64,000 bases of DNA from Stromatinia cepivora (Eukaryota > Ascomycota > Leotiomycetes > Helotiales > Sclerotiniaceae): the NCBI GenBank assembly GCA_014898415.1, contig RCTD01000013.1:310001-374000 (forward strand). The letters are read 5' to 3'. Positions within the stretch are counted from its first letter, which is position 1, and every line of letters starts with the position of its first letter. Below, piece after piece: positions 24,823-37,422 of the stretch. Made by a program: the position numbers and the translations under genes. The notes beneath the pieces are model-generated. The model had not been told where the DNA came from and did no database searches. It saw only the letters and a list, made by a program, of their open reading frames with translations.

Positions 24823-25049
24823 AGTCTGATTAGATCCTTTTCTAGATATTATATCAAAACTTAAATAAAAACTTATATAAATAATAAAATAAGTACAAAC
24901 AAAGAATTAATAATTTCAAATCAAGTTATTAGAGAAAACAGATTTTAAAAAGAAAATATTGAACTATTCAAATACTATTCAAGAATTATTCGCAAATTGT
25001 TTAAGAACGAGGTCGATAATATAATAAGTTTTTTTTCAAAAAGGATTCA

Positions 25050-28000
25050 AATATTCTTCCCCTTCTAAGGATTATGAAGTTTTCCTTGTCGAGCTTCTTA
25101 ATTGACGATCAGAAGCTTGTGACAACAATTCCTCTTCGACTTATTGTATTTACTCTTTTCCTTCTGATTTTATATTGTTTTACGATTGGGTAAAGAATAA
25201 TCCTTGATTATTTATCATCTTTTATTTGGAAGATTATAGATATCTAGAAACTCAGTTCTTTTGATCTATCCATTCATACAAATTCTTAGAATTGTTATCT
25301 ACAAAGAGATCTAAACGCAAAATATATTTCTTGAGACAAACGCCTATATAAGTTTTACCAAATAGGGTATCATCTATTTCTTTAAGGGTATATATAAAAA
25401 GACCCTTCAATTTCTTTATTATTTTATAAAATCCATATTATTTGAAAATAAATTTTGTATTACAAGATATATCGATTTTTGATTAGGGATTATAGTATAG
25501 AACTATATCTCTAATTCGAATATTCTTATTTAATGTTTTATAATCAAGATTATATCAAAGTTTATTATCTTCCTTATAGCACCGTTTATAAAGAATTACT
25601 TCCTTAATATCTTCATTTAGCATTTTTAATTGTTATACTTTAATAACCAATAAATCTTCCCGGGTTCGTATACTTTCCCAATCAAGGATCCTTTAAGTTG
25701 TATACATAATTTCAAAAGGCAATACAACTTTCCGCCCATAGATTAATTCAAACAATGTTTTGTTTGTCGATTTGTGAATTAAGATGCGATCAACGAATAG
25801 TACTGTTTCCAATCATTCAAACCATCTACGCCCTCCTTGTAATAGGCGGGAAAGTGCTTTTACAATAGAATAATGATCTCTTTCTACCATTCCATTGATT
25901 TGTAGATGATAGGCTGATATCTTGATTTTGTCGACTCTGTACTTTTTGCAATAAACAAGTATAGCGCCTTTATTCTTAAGCCCTTTATTCACAATGATTT
26001 TTTCAAAGAAATTATAACGATAGATTATTTTATAAAGGAATTTAACAATTGTTTTCGAAATAGTATTCTATAAAGCTTTAACTTTTATCCAATTATTCAG
26101 ATTTTTTTATAAAATAACAAAACATTTGAATTTATAATCATTAGGTATTTTTGTAACATCCATATCAACTTTACATTAAATACTTGAAGCCCAAATAACA
26201 ATCATTGGTTCACTTATTTGTTTGAACGATCTGAATTAACAAATGGAATAAGAAATCATCTAATTTTTCATATCCTTGTATATCCCATTCTATCAATAAC
26301 AATTGTGCACTTTAATATACAATAATTCTAGACCTTTATAACCTAATTCTTTATATATTCGAACCATAATTTTTGTCTTTTCGATTAGATCATCGTTTAT
26401 TATTATATAAGCGGGAGGTAATCTGTCTCCCTGGATTCTGAATAGATAATGATCTTTTATACAGAAATTGAGAGTTTTCTTTTTGAAAATTTGCTAATCC
26501 TTCATTGATATATTTTTAGATCTTTATAATGTAATAATATACTAAACGATTATTTGTATCCTTTCATTTCCGCCTTCCAAAATTTGAGACAATCTTAAAA
26601 TTTTGGAGCTATTTATATTTACCATTGGATTTATTCACAACGAATTCAGATCTATGATAATCGAATTATCAATATCTTTTTTATATTCCTCGTTAATATT
26701 GTTTGAAATAGTTCGCAATTATTATAATAAAGCATTTGCAACAGTGTTTTTGTTTTCAGGAATATACCTAATATCAAAATCGAAAAGCCTGATTCAAACA
26801 ATTCATCTTATAATCAAAGCACCAAATAGATCTATAGCTACTCTATTTAATTGAATTACAAATACATTTGCATCAATTTCTAAAAGGAAATGAATATTAT
26901 AAAGATCTCTTTTGCATTTTTACAAAGTTTTGAATACTCTCTTATATTCTCTTTTAATAGTATTATAGTTTTGTTTAGTATGATTCTATATACCATTTTT
27001 ATACTTAACAATAGTGTGAGGTTTATTATTGTACATTTGACCTAGAACAGCTTTCTATTCTATCAAATTAGTATCGACAATGAGTATAATGATTTCGGTT
27101 TTAGATAAGTAAATCAATGGAAAAAGGATTAGGGCCGAAGTTAATTTATTTTTCAGCAAAGTTATTGTAGTATTATGATTAGCGATCCAAATGAATTCTA
27201 TATTTTTCTTCAATAATATATAAAAAAGCTCTATAATAGTAACGAAATTTTTTATTCAAAGTCGATAGAAAATATATATTCTAAGGAATATTCTAATTTT
27301 ATAATCGTTTGAGCAAAATGGCCATTCAAATATTTTGATGATTTTGGTAGTATCAGGATTTCTTTTTTCAGAATTGGTATAATAGCTTATGATTCGGATT
27401 CCATTGTAATATTATTTGGATTTGATATCAATAGTATATTCTGCACACTTAATATATTCTATTATAGTATTCAGGTTTTTCAGATGTTCGACAATGAACT
27501 TCCTCAATCCAGGTTCAATTTCAGTTTCATTATATCGAGTTCTGGGACCCTTAACTCCAATATCATCCAAATAAGGTATAACAACATCAGGTATGATATC
27601 CCATAATATCTTTGATATAATTCTTATAAATTGAACGATCGAATTAGTAGCTTTTTATAGTAAAATAGTGAACCTCATCAAACCAAAAGGGATTATAATA
27701 ACAATGATATCTCTATTCTTCTTATTTAAAGGTATTTAATCATATTCAAAGAAGAAATCAATCAAAAACATTAATAAATATCCAATTATTTGTTTAACAA
27801 ATTCCTCTAAGTTTGGAAGTATATTTGTATCTCACAAGATTACAGTATTTGCTTTTGTTATTATAATAACGATATAATATTTGTTAGTTTTGTTCTTTTT
27901 AATTAGATACCAAAGGTTTCGATATAGTTCTTTTTCTTCTTTTAATATATTTCGCTTGATATGGTCTTTTATTATTTCGATAATTATTGGTAAAAGAACT

Positions 28001-28480
28001 TTAGGGGGTACGAAATTAAGAGTTTGTTAGGTCTTATATAATATTGTCTTGATAATTTATGGTGGGGCAATTAAAGGTTTGATATTGCTGGCTTCCATTC
28101 AATCAAAAGTTAATACTACTTTTTGATTCTATAGTAATGTAAAGAGAAGTTCCTTTTTATGCTTCCAAAGTATATCTCTGATATTTAATAATGCTAAACG
28201 TTTTTATATTAATCGGAAACTTTTAGGTCTAATATCGAAGTACAGTATCAAATACTTCGAAAAGGGATCTGATGATTAACATTTAGGATGTTTTATATAT
28301 TCCAATTCTAGCCAATTAAGGTTACCTTTTGGGATTTCTTTATCGATATATTTTGTTTTATCCGAGGGTTTTATCTTATCCTTCTTTTTCTTATATATAC
28401 TATTGACCAAAACGAGAATTTCGGATTTGATATCGATTAGTTTCTTCCAAGCATCGCTTTCTACCCTAAATTCTTTCAAA
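25050..28480 (-). pseudogene. Gypsy pol relic of H2: reverse transcriptase, RNase H, integrase
   Basis: Reading minus downward. Reverse transcriptase about 28250-27300, catalytic YLDD at 27573-27562 within IPYLDDIGVKGP. RNase H about 27150-26850 with ILIVDTNLIE followed by KAVLGQMYNNKPHT. Integrase about 26500-25700 with IKISAYHLQINGMVERDH (the conserved P-H-x-Q-x-N-G-x-x-E-R segment) and KSTNKTLFELIYGRKVVLPFE. GPY/F-type module about 25450-25350 (WYGPYRIIKKLKGLFIYTL). The order makes it Ty3/Gypsy. Stops and a few frame breaks make it non-functional. Confidence 0.8.
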
Positions 28481-29960
28481 TCGAAATGAATATTATTAAC
28501 AATAAAGTATTTCTGAAATCCCTTTAATTCCGAATCTTTAATATTATCAAATATATCTTCGATATCAAAGTCAAGGTTAATTCGAACGGTATCTGTATTG
28601 AATTTTACAGAATTTAAGATTGTCTTAAAATTTGGGATACCAATCAGGAGTTCTAGAAAATGGTTTTTAACGAATTCTTCAAATTTCCCTTCACTTTTAA
28701 TAGCATCTAGGATTTTTGGAAGATCATTGATACAATCCCTAGGATTTATATTGTTTATTCTTTTCCCGGTTTTTCAAAACCAGTTTTTATAATATTTGCT
28801 TTACGTTTTGATTCAATTGTTTAATAATCGGTCCTATTAATACTATTATTATTAATAATCTATATAATCTATTCATCTCCTTTATATTCAAAATCGATCT
28901 TTCCTGTAAACAAGTATAATATCTCTAACAATAATAAGTCTTTAGCGTTATTCAAGACGAAGATATCGATGACGTTTTTAATTCCTCCAAAATTGATTTC
29001 TATATCTTCAATCAATTTATACAAAGTAATGGTATTTCTATTAGGGATAATCATTATCGCCTTATATTCGCATATTATAAATTTCAATTCTTTTGTAACT
29101 TTCAGATTCATTATATTGATTATCGATTCCGAATCGATAATATTGTTAATCTTGATATTCTTATCTGTAAGGGTTACAATGATAGTAGATATATTGTATA
29201 TTTCTTTTGATTAATAATTAAAGAAAGCGTTTAAATGATTAATAACTACTAAAACTATTATAACTTTTTCAATAGGAATTTCTGAATTTCTGAAAAACTC
29301 TCTTCGTTCTTCGATATCTACAATTAATACTTTCTTAAAAATTTGTTTAAGAAGATCTAATATATATATAAAAACAATCCTAATTGTTATCAGAATTTCG
29401 ATTTTGCAAATCCGTTTCAAGATTTCTATTAAGGATTTTGTAGTATAAGCAATGATTAATACTTGTTTTTTTATTCTTGAGGATCTAATATGAGAGTTGA
29501 ATATTCTATCCTTTCACATTATATCATTCTTATTAGATTCAGGAAGGTCCTCCCCTCCTTGAGATTCTTTTGCTTCGTTTTCTTCATTTTTATCGATATC
29601 TATAGTTTCATTTTTATTGAAGAATTCTTTCTTTAATCTTTCTCTTTCAATTTGATTCATTGTTTTGAACAATATTTTTCGAAAAGTATTTGACGATTTT
29701 TGGGATTTATCAATTTCGTTTTATTCTATCGATTTGGACTTTTTAGATAATCAGCCTTGTGATCTTGAGGCTTCTTTAAATTAAATAATTATATTGATAT
29801 TGATAATTTCCTCTTTTCGATAATTGATATTATTTACAAATACACCCCTTACGATTTTGATACTAAAGATTCCAAGATTCAACAAGTTATCCTTAGTATT
29901 GGGTTTCTTCAATCGCTTCTTTTGTTGGCCAAATCTATAAGTTTTTGTATATATTTCAAT
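28481..29960 (-). pseudogene. Gypsy protease and linker region of H2
   Basis: An open piece at 29111-28869 contains VDIFVLNNAKDLLLLEILYL followed by FTGKIDFEYKGDE. This resembles the flap and LLGRPFL-type end of Gypsy proteases (pepsin-like retroviral fold). The piece at 29420-29211 lies just upstream and may belong to the same protein. The catalytic Asp motif itself is not clearly preserved. Confidence 0.55.
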
Positions 29961-31412
29961 TTGATGACTTTTTAGAGAATCCTTTTACCTAAAGATTGAA
30001 GAAGGATTGGGATATCCTTTAGGACCAAACATAAAGACTCCGTATTCGTTATAATAATATAATTCAATATTAATATCATTAATCTTCTTAAAACAATTTT
30101 GTTTCATAATATGATCATTATTATGAAAAGATCTTTCAAAGCAATAATAATAGAGATAATCCTTTTTGTAAACTTCATTTATATTAAAAAGAATTCTTTT
30201 TTGTTTATTTTGAATAAAATAATCATTATATCTTGTATTGCTTTTTCGATAAATAGTTTAACATTGTAATAGCGAGAATGATAATTTCGAGTCCCTTGTA
30301 TCTTTGATTTTCGCTTTTAGATAATTTATGTTGAGTTTATTCAAAAAATCAGTGATTTCATTTATAGCATCTTTTATCTTCTGTTCTTGAGAATAAGGCT
30401 TTATATTAGTATCGGAAACAAATGAGGTTTTTATATATTCATATACAACCTAGGAAATAGTAGTTTGATAAGACTTAGATCTTTTATAAATTCGGGCGAT
30501 AGAATCTTTAGAAAAACATCATTTATAGGCTTTGTCCATTATTCTTTTGAAATTCATAAAAGCAAGATTATCGAGGTCAACTTTAAATTGTTTAGTAATC
30601 TTCTTTCCCATTTGGGTATGCAGGCCATATAGAAACATCTTTCCAGTTTCGAATTCGATAATCATATGATTATCAATGAGTTGAATAATCGAAAGTACAA
30701 ATTTGATAATATAATCCTTCATTATTATTGGATTTGTATTATAATCTTTTTCATTTTTGTTGTACTGATTATCAACAAATTGATCAAGAAAGTCTCGGAT
30801 GCCTATCATTTATTAGATATTATAATCGCGAAAACATCAAAGTAATATTAATCTCAATCTTCCTTTTTAATTATATTTAATAAGATTATATTCCGGCATA
30901 AATTTGATTTGGATAACAATGGTATAATCGCAATATCAAGGAAGTCGAATTCGTATTTCCTTATCGGATATATTGCAATCAATTTGTAAGACATCCTAAA
31001 TTGTAAGGAAATCAGATATATTGATCCCATTGAAAATAGGGGCAGTGGTATTTTTAGTGTGCGGTATAATAGGGAATATATGTATATAATCCTTAATATA
31101 AATAGTAAATAAAATTTTTGATAGGTTTTGTTATTGTTGGTTTATTTCTTTTTCTTTTTTGGTTTTTTTTGTTTTTTCTTTTTTTTTAGTGGGATTTCTG
31201 TTATTATCAATAAAGAGTTCTTCAATGGATTTAAAAGGATTGATAATTAAAACAATAGTATTATCTTTTGATCCTTAAAGAGTATCTTACAGGAGATTCA
31301 ATCTCATAGATAAATCAAAGTTATTCATTATATTATCATGATTTGGTTGAAAAGTATCCGATTCGTTAGAGTCTGATTTAATATTTGATTTTCGATAGCT
31401 TTCAGTATTCAT
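29961..31412 (-). pseudogene. Gypsy gag relic of H2
   Basis: A likely start ATG is at 31410-31412 (MNTESYRKSN). The longest open piece (30809-30519, 96 codons) has MKDYIIKFVLSIIQLIDNHM and KQFKVDLDNLAFMNFKRIMD, in the style of fungal Gypsy capsid proteins. Near 30150-30090 the frame reads YYYCFERSFHNNDHIMKQ, a degenerate CCHC zinc knuckle. It sits between the 5' leader and protease. Confidence 0.55.
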
Positions 31413-32100
31413 AGTTTTCTTTTAATAAGTTTCCAAAAGAAAGGGAAAGGTATATATAATCCTTTTTAGGGTTTTTTTTCTTCCAAAGGAATATATAAAT
31501 TTCAAACCCTTTAGCTAAGAGTTTTTTAAGATATATCTTAAATTTTTGATTGTCGATATTAAGGATAGTAATTTAATGTATTATGCCCAATCCTTTCTAT
31601 TACTCCAATATACACTTAAGCATTCAAATAGTTCTAAAGGTATATAAAACGTTCAAGGTCCTTCAATATAATTGATTGCATTTAGTCAAGGTTGTTCTCG
31701 GGATTGGAGTTTTCTTGCTCGTAGAAATAAATGATTCGTTTGTAAATAGGGACTCCATTGTATTTGGAGTTCTAATACATTCTTAATGTTACTAATTGTA
31801 TCTTTGAGTAGGACCTTCGTCGATATATTTTTCTTAAAGTAGAGAATAGAATAATGATTCTGCTGAAAAATGATTCATCTTCGATATAGTGGGTAAATAC
31901 AAGTAAGGGAACTTCAATAATCAAAACTTTCTCATTCAAAGCTTGGTAATCCTATATTTTTGAAAAAATTATCCTTTCAGGATCAATCCCATCCCCCTAT
32001 CTACAAGTTGCTAATTCTACTTTCTTTTTAATCATGGTTTCCTTGTAGATATATTTGTATAATATAAACCGTACAATTCGAATCCTGTATAGATCATTAT
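31413..32100 (-). other. 5' leader of H2
   Basis: About 690 bases lie between the 5' LTR and the gag start. No ORF of note. The first bases after the LTR should be the primer-binding site. Confidence 0.5.
32069..32100 (-). promoter_or_regulatory. putative primer-binding site of H2 with tRNA T-arm-like sequence
   Basis: The plus strand holds TACAATTCGAATCCTGTA at 32072-32089, which has the form of a tRNA T-arm (5-base stem, TTCGAATC loop) followed by an acceptor-like stretch. On minus this is the antisense of a tRNA 3' part beginning directly at the LTR edge, as expected of a primer-binding site. The TGG complementary to CCA is not intact (possibly AAT by RIP). Confidence 0.35.
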
Positions 32101-32391
32101 TGTGAAAGAGGTAGGTCGAGATATATACGTCCCGATAGCACACTGCAAGGGGAAATAGGAATTGAAACTGATCAGATTATATTGTAGAGGTTTCAAATAA
32201 TAAAACTAGTAGATTTAAACAATGGTTTGGATTATGTACAAATGGGGTACAAAAAGACTAATAGAAAACGATTGATTTCTTTCAAGGAGAAAGAAGCAGA
32301 GCCCTCTCTTATATCTAACTACGAAGAGTCATGTAACCATATAACTACGAACTAGCTATGTGTTAGGCCTTGATATCCCAACTTTCTCACA
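32101..32391 (-). repeat. 291-bp 5' LTR of H2
   Basis: On plus it runs from TGTGAAAGAGGTAGG to ACTTTCTCACA, giving intact TGTGA and TCACA inverted ends. Confidence 0.9.
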
Positions 32392-32468
32392 ATATGATTA
32401 TTAATAGACTCATCAAGAATTTTACAAAACAAAAGTTCGAATACTTTCAATCCTTTTTCAATCTATAA
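32392..32468 (+). pseudogene. C-terminal end of G2 RNase H
   Basis: After H2 the G2 pol frame resumes as IINRLIKNFTKQKFEYFQSF and ends with TAA at 32466-32468. This corresponds to the ADGLTKxxxRxKF terminal motif of Copia RNase H. It matches G3, which ends at 57771-57773. Confidence 0.7.
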
Positions 32469-32696
32469 GATATGAGCAATAGGATTATAGAACTTGAATA
32501 ACAACGATTATAAAGCTTGAATAACGACAATCTGGAGTTCATATTTTTTCCCTTTAGTATGAATAAAATGAGTCCTATTTAGTATTTTAGATTATTATAT
32601 TTTTCTATAATGTATTCTAATTTATATATTCTATATTCATTGGGAAACAAAAAACAATTAAGATTGATCATTTTTCTACTTTTTATTTTTCTATCC

Positions 32697-33540
32697 TCAA
32701 AGAAAAATAAACTTTTTTCTAAATTTAATAACTTGAAGTTCAAATAAAAAAGTCTCTGAATTATCTACAACAATTAAAGAACAAAAAATAATTAAAATAA
32801 TCGGAATTATTAATATTATTGATATTATAGGAATTAAGGGATTATCTCTTCTTTTCTTTTTTTTTAAATATATTACCCATTTTTTCCTTCTTTTTTTCTT
32901 TACTATTCTTTTTCTTTTATCCTTATTATCGTTTTCCGAAATCACAATATACTTCTTCCATTCAGCCTTTCAAGGATTCCAATGAATAATATAGCAAGGA
33001 GAAAGAGAACAACAATATAGGGGCAAAAGAACAACTTTTCTCTTCTCCTCGATTTCCAATATCATTTTCATTACAATTCTATATCTCTATTTAAACTATA
33101 CAATCAATAATCAATATATTATAAAGATAAAAAATAAACAAAAAACTTATTTTCGAATTTTGTCGATAAACAGCGATATAATAATCTACTAAAGGATAAA
33201 GGAAAACCAACAAAAAAGTATACAGATAAATATTACAATTCCAACATCAATGATTATTTGGTTTAAAAGAATCAATAAAGTATTCACCATAGAAATTATA
33301 TCTCTCAACGATCAACGACTTTATATATCGAATATATAAATGATTATTCTTTTCCTTACAATTCCCCTTATCTTTTATTTTAACTAAAAAACCAACAACT
33401 TTCGATAACCTTTTTTCTCTCTCTTCTTCATTTAATTCATCATCCGAAAAACCCAGCACCAAAGAATCAAATGGATTATCATTATCAAATGAAAAAACAT
33501 TCCCTCTTTTTTCTTCTTTATTGAACGATTTTTATTTTGA
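32697..33540 (-). pseudogene. antisense ORF region between pol and 3' LTR of G2
   Basis: Two open pieces lie on the strand opposite to pol. The upstream one (about 33540-33247) is charged and acidic (GFSDDELNEEEREKRLSK). The downstream one (32945-32697, 82 codons) has a strongly basic run (KKRRKKWVIYLKKKKRRDN), then a hydrophobic membrane-like segment of about 25 residues (IPIISIILIIPIILIIFCSL), then a helical stretch FELQVIKFRKKF. G3 keeps both pieces at 58870-57768, with shared residues across differing nucleotides. The gap between them could be an intron or decayed coding sequence. Not homologous to anything I recognise; a membrane protein is inferred. Confidence 0.5.
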
Positions 33541-34366
33541 CAATTATAAATACAGAATTAGTAAAACCTTTCAATTATATAACAAAATTCAAAAATGAAA
33601 TCTATCTTCAAATTACTATCTAAATCTATAATTAACAATTGATCACAATAAACAGCAATTCCTTCGACAAAGGGAAACGATTTTTAAAATAAATAATAAT
33701 ATATTATTCTAAAAACAAATTTAATTAAACTATACTTCCAGAGATCGATATTTTGGTTCGTTATTTGCATTAAACTTATTAATTCTCTTTGCTCGATTTA
33801 TTAATCCTTTGAAAAAGTATTAGGATTTTCTTTTATATTCGACTTTTTCAAAGCTTTCTTTTCAACCATCATTTATCTAATATGATTGAAATTCATTTGC
33901 TTAACCTTCTTAGACCCCGAAATCTTAGATATAATAATGATCAATAAAAACTTGATTAAGATAAAAACAAAAATATGAAAAAAGAATTCATATATTTTTA
34001 AAAATTTATTTATTTTATTTCGCTATTATAATCAATATATTATAATCTAACAACTATATATATTCTCAATTGCTATACTGTAGAATCGATTATTTATTTA
34101 TATTCTCCTGATGAAAAACTTTCTTTTTATTATTCAAAATCTTGATTTTGAAGAATATCATAGATAGCAAACTAAAGATCAAAAGAAATTTGCGATTTAT
34201 ATATACTCAAATTCTTTTCTATTTTAAAGGTATCAGGATCATTTCAGGTTTATATATTATACCAATCTTTAATTGATATCTATCTATAATCACCTTACAT
34301 ATTCATTCACGAATCATATGAATTGCCATTTTCTATACTTTTTCATTTGTTTCAGATTGCTTTCCG
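33541..34366. other. 3' untranslated region of G2
   Basis: AT-rich sequence between the antisense ORF and the polypurine tract, collinear with 58900-59700 in G3. I see no ORF or structure. Confidence 0.4.
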
Positions 34367-34378
34367 ATCTGGGGGGTG
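34367..34378 (+). promoter_or_regulatory. polypurine tract of G2
   Basis: GGGGGG(TG) at 34371-34378 precedes the 3' LTR directly and agrees with plus orientation. Confidence 0.65.
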
Positions 34379-34687
34379 TATTATAGAAAGCTCTGCAATC
34401 CCCCATATCTCATAAAGGATCAAAGTATATACTTTCCAATCAGAATGAAGGATCTATTAGCTCTTATCAATCCATTAATTGATAAGATAATCCTGATATA
34501 TTAATAAACAAAGATCTAGTTTAATTAAGGTGTATATCGGTTAGATAACTATTCATTTGTTCTATATATACAGTTCTTGATTCATATAATCAAGGGCAAG
34601 TCATTGAATTCTTTTACTCTATCAATCACATGTACCACCTATTCAACGATCCCTGAAAGAGCTGTGTAATCATACTATCCCGTGATA
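34379..34687 (+). repeat. 309-bp 3' LTR of G2
   Basis: It begins TATTATAGAAAGC (TGTCACAGAAAGC in G3) and ends ACTATCCCGTGATA. Followed by the AAAGT duplication. Confidence 0.9.
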
Positions 34688-34692
34688 AAAGT

Positions 34693-35537
34693 CCTATTCA
34701 AAAATCTTAAACAGAAGATTTCCGATTTTCTTTTGTAAATGATAGTAATATCCATTAAGGATTACAAGATTATAGAAGAACTTGTGAATATATTCATTAA
34801 AATAAATCAAAACGAAATTTCATTATAAAAACGAAATCAATATTGTATTAATCGAGAAGCCTTTATAGTTATCCACAAACCAATGATTATTATGAATCCC
34901 TTATAACCCTTTTGAAACTCTAATAATTCTAATTTTGGAACCTCTATATTCCTGAAACCGTTTCCATCTCGGAATACCCCATCCGGATATATCGGCTTTA
35001 CCATACCCAATAACTATTCGAATTTCAAATATTCGTTATCCTCTTTTTCTTCTGAAATAGTATATATATCGATATTTTGTATTGATAACTTCAATAAGAT
35101 TGAGACAATATAAGAAAAAGCAAAAGAATTCGAAGAATATTAGAATGCTAAAGAAAACTTCAGTTCAGAAGTTACAATTGAAGTTATACAGAATATCTAT
35201 TTAAAAGAAAAAAAGTATTTAAAATCAAATACTTAGATTTTATTTCCATTCTAAACATTATACGGGATATAAGATTTCTTAATTTAACCAAACTTATAAG
35301 AAAAAAAGTATTCATTCTTTTTTATAACCTTTCGAAAAATAGTTATATTTATCGATTAAGAGCATTTATTGATTTTGAAATAAATAAATTCGTTTTTATT
35401 AATATTATATTCCTTATTTGTTTATTTCTTATATTTAAACTAAGAATTATATTGTTTAAAATTTCAATTGAAGTTAAAGAGTATAATAATATATAAGGTT
35501 ATATTATTATCTATTTTATATTTTTTAATTTAATGAT
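34693..35537 (+). mobile_element. unclassified repeat I, second part
   Basis: This continues repeat I after G2, as shown by the AAAGT duplication. A plus-strand frame gives PETVSISEYPIRIYRLYHTQ near 34960-35010, surrounded by stops. It is cut by the B LTR at 35538. I recognise no domain. Confidence 0.45.
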
Positions 35538-35703
35538 TGTTGGAAATGAGGCCATCATAGGATTAGAATTGAGATCACGTGATCATAATGGTGCACAGAC
35601 CATATTTAGGGATAACCTCAAATCTATTTCTATTAAAATAATATATCCTTAATTCAATCTATATAATCAACAATACTATTACTTCCTGTATCAAAAATTA
35701 ATA
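35538..35703 (+). repeat. 166-bp 5' LTR of copy B
   Basis: TGTTGGAAATGAGGCCATCA to AAAAATTAATA. Intact left terminus TGTTGG. Confidence 0.9.
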
Positions 35704-36856
35704 GATTATAAATCCGATTGTATAATAATGATTAAAAAACAAAGCAAATCGAGAAAGGATTAATATAATTAATAAAAATAAAACAAAATAAAAATCAAAG
35801 TTTTTATATAATATTATTAAAACAGAATTGAAATATAATAATATAATTTATAATTCACAATATTACAGATTAAAATGAAAAGCAATCTATACAATATCGA
35901 TATAGAATTATAACAAAAGTGAAAAATAAGTTCGTATAATTACAAGAAAATATATTACAATACGATTTTATGAATTTTCTTATTGTTTTATTTTTATATT
36001 TCTTTATTATTTTGAATTTATTTATTATATATTTTTTAAAATCGTCTTAAAAACCTGAAGACTATTTTTGATATCTATTAAACAACAAAAGACCTTTACA
36101 ATATTGGAATCAAACAATCCTTCGAAATTCGATCAAAATAATTATAAGTAATGGTTTAGACAAATAAAGATATAATTGAAAGGGAAAAAATGGTTTTATC
36201 AATAAATATTCAACAATATATATACTTTGAAGATATTTTAAATCGAAATATATTAGAGTCAATACAATTATAATTAATATATATATAACGATAATCCAGA
36301 ACTTCAAATTTCAATTTGATATCTATCCTGATATAATCATTATCGAAGTTTGGAACAAATTGAAAAAGTATAGAAGGAAATTAAAGATTACAAACGAAAG
36401 TTATCGATTAGTATATCAAAATACTATTTTATTCTTGATTTTAATATATAATCTTTTAATCGATTATCAAAAAGTAATAAATATATTGGATATCCAAATC
36501 AATCTTAGTATTGATGATAAGATTAAGCATTTATAGATTAAAGAATTTCGTTTTAAAAATAAATTAAAGCAAATACAACTTGCAAAAAAATTTAAATACA
36601 TTTTTCGATATCAAAAATCAGATTTCGAGACCCCAAATAATATTTATGATCTATATCAAAAGGAAGATCATTATATATAAAACTATCTATATTTAATATA
36701 AATCAATAAACTTCTTTACAATTATTTTCATTATCAAAAAAGAAAAAGATTATCGAATCCGAAAAAGATCCATTTCAATAAGAAAGATCAAGTATATTTT
36801 ATTAATAATATCTCTAAATCAGATTCCGATATTAAAGATATAATAAAGGAAGATTA
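35704..36856 (+). pseudogene. gag region of copy B
   Basis: Follows the 5' LTR. The first bases (GATTATAAATCCG) are the decayed primer-binding site seen better in copy C. Collinear with the C gag on the other strand (about 48480-47250). AT-rich, with many stops; Copia position only, no clean domain. It ends at the GATTA target of the young Copia. Confidence 0.5.
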
Positions 36857-37385
36857 TCTTGGAGGAGGTTGATAGGTTAATAATAATGAATAATATAATA
36901 ATAATACTATTCACTATTATTATAGTGGAAGACTTAGTTATATAGCTTAAAAGAGTGATCGAATATATAATGGTTGAAGTCAAAATATAAGTGTATTGAA
37001 TATTGAGTTTATTTTGCTTGTTTTTCAGAAGAATTCTTTGAAGAAAATCTTCTTATTTATAGTATTTGATAAGATTCTATGAAATTCTATAATATTCTAT
37101 GATTATAAATAAGATCGATTTAAATCGAATCTTATAGAATCATTTTATATAATGAAATGAAATAGTAACCAATAATATTTAACCTTAGAAATAAGAAAGT
37201 TCTATACGCTTCCATCACATTCTATTCCATTATAAATCATTCTAGTATGATATATGATCGAAATTTCATATAATAATAAAATTTAATAATATTAAATTAT
37301 ATTATTAATATATCACGTGATCATATAACCATCGGTTCGGTTAATATTATTAAGTGATTTAATAAACTTATTAGAAATTCTTATA
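36857..37385 (-). repeat. 529-bp 3' LTR of the young Copia
   Basis: Identical by eye to 41419-41947 (constant offset 4562). Contains a palindromic CACGTGATCA segment near 37315-37323. Confidence 0.95.
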
Positions 37386-37395
37386 CACCCCCTTA
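37386..37395 (-). promoter_or_regulatory. polypurine tract of the young Copia
   Basis: Read on minus, TTAAGGGGGTG ends at the LTR edge (37386). Confidence 0.75.
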
Positions 37396-37422
37396 ATAAG
37401 TATATTAAATATTTTAATAATA

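Larger units (their letters stand above)
21174..32391 (-). mobile_element. complete Ty3/Gypsy element H2
   Basis: H2 is an 11.2 kb element on the minus strand bounded by about 291-bp LTRs (5' LTR 32101-32391, 3' LTR 21174-21464). It is inserted in RNase H of G2; G3 at about 57690-57720 supplies the uninterrupted target. Flanks share ATAT but an exact 5-bp duplication is not clear. Order on minus: 5' LTR, leader, gag, protease, reverse transcriptase, RNase H, integrase, then an extra ORF of about 1060 codons, polypurine tract, 3' LTR. Reverse transcriptase before integrase is the Gypsy order. All genes carry stops. Confidence 0.9.
15207..34687 (+). mobile_element. Ty1/Copia element G2, split by H2
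   Basis: G2 is a complete element with 309-bp LTRs flanked by a perfect 5-bp target duplication AAAGT (15202-15206 and 34688-34692). The Gypsy element H2 (21174-32391) splits it inside RNase H. Without H2 it is 8263 bp, matching G3 (about 8283 bp). Order: LTR, primer-binding site, gag, protease, integrase, reverse transcriptase, RNase H, antisense ORF region, polypurine tract, LTR. It is RIP-decayed throughout. Confidence 0.9.

Noticed and set aside
24472..24864. Plus-strand ORF of 130 codons
   Set aside because: It lies opposite the N-terminal part of the third ORF of H2, whose minus frame is shared with H1. The plus frame is not preserved in H1 beyond a short overlap.
32072..32089. tRNA gene
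   Set aside because: Only a T-arm-like hairpin is present, with no acceptor, D-arm or anticodon arm. The position at an LTR edge fits a primer-binding site better.
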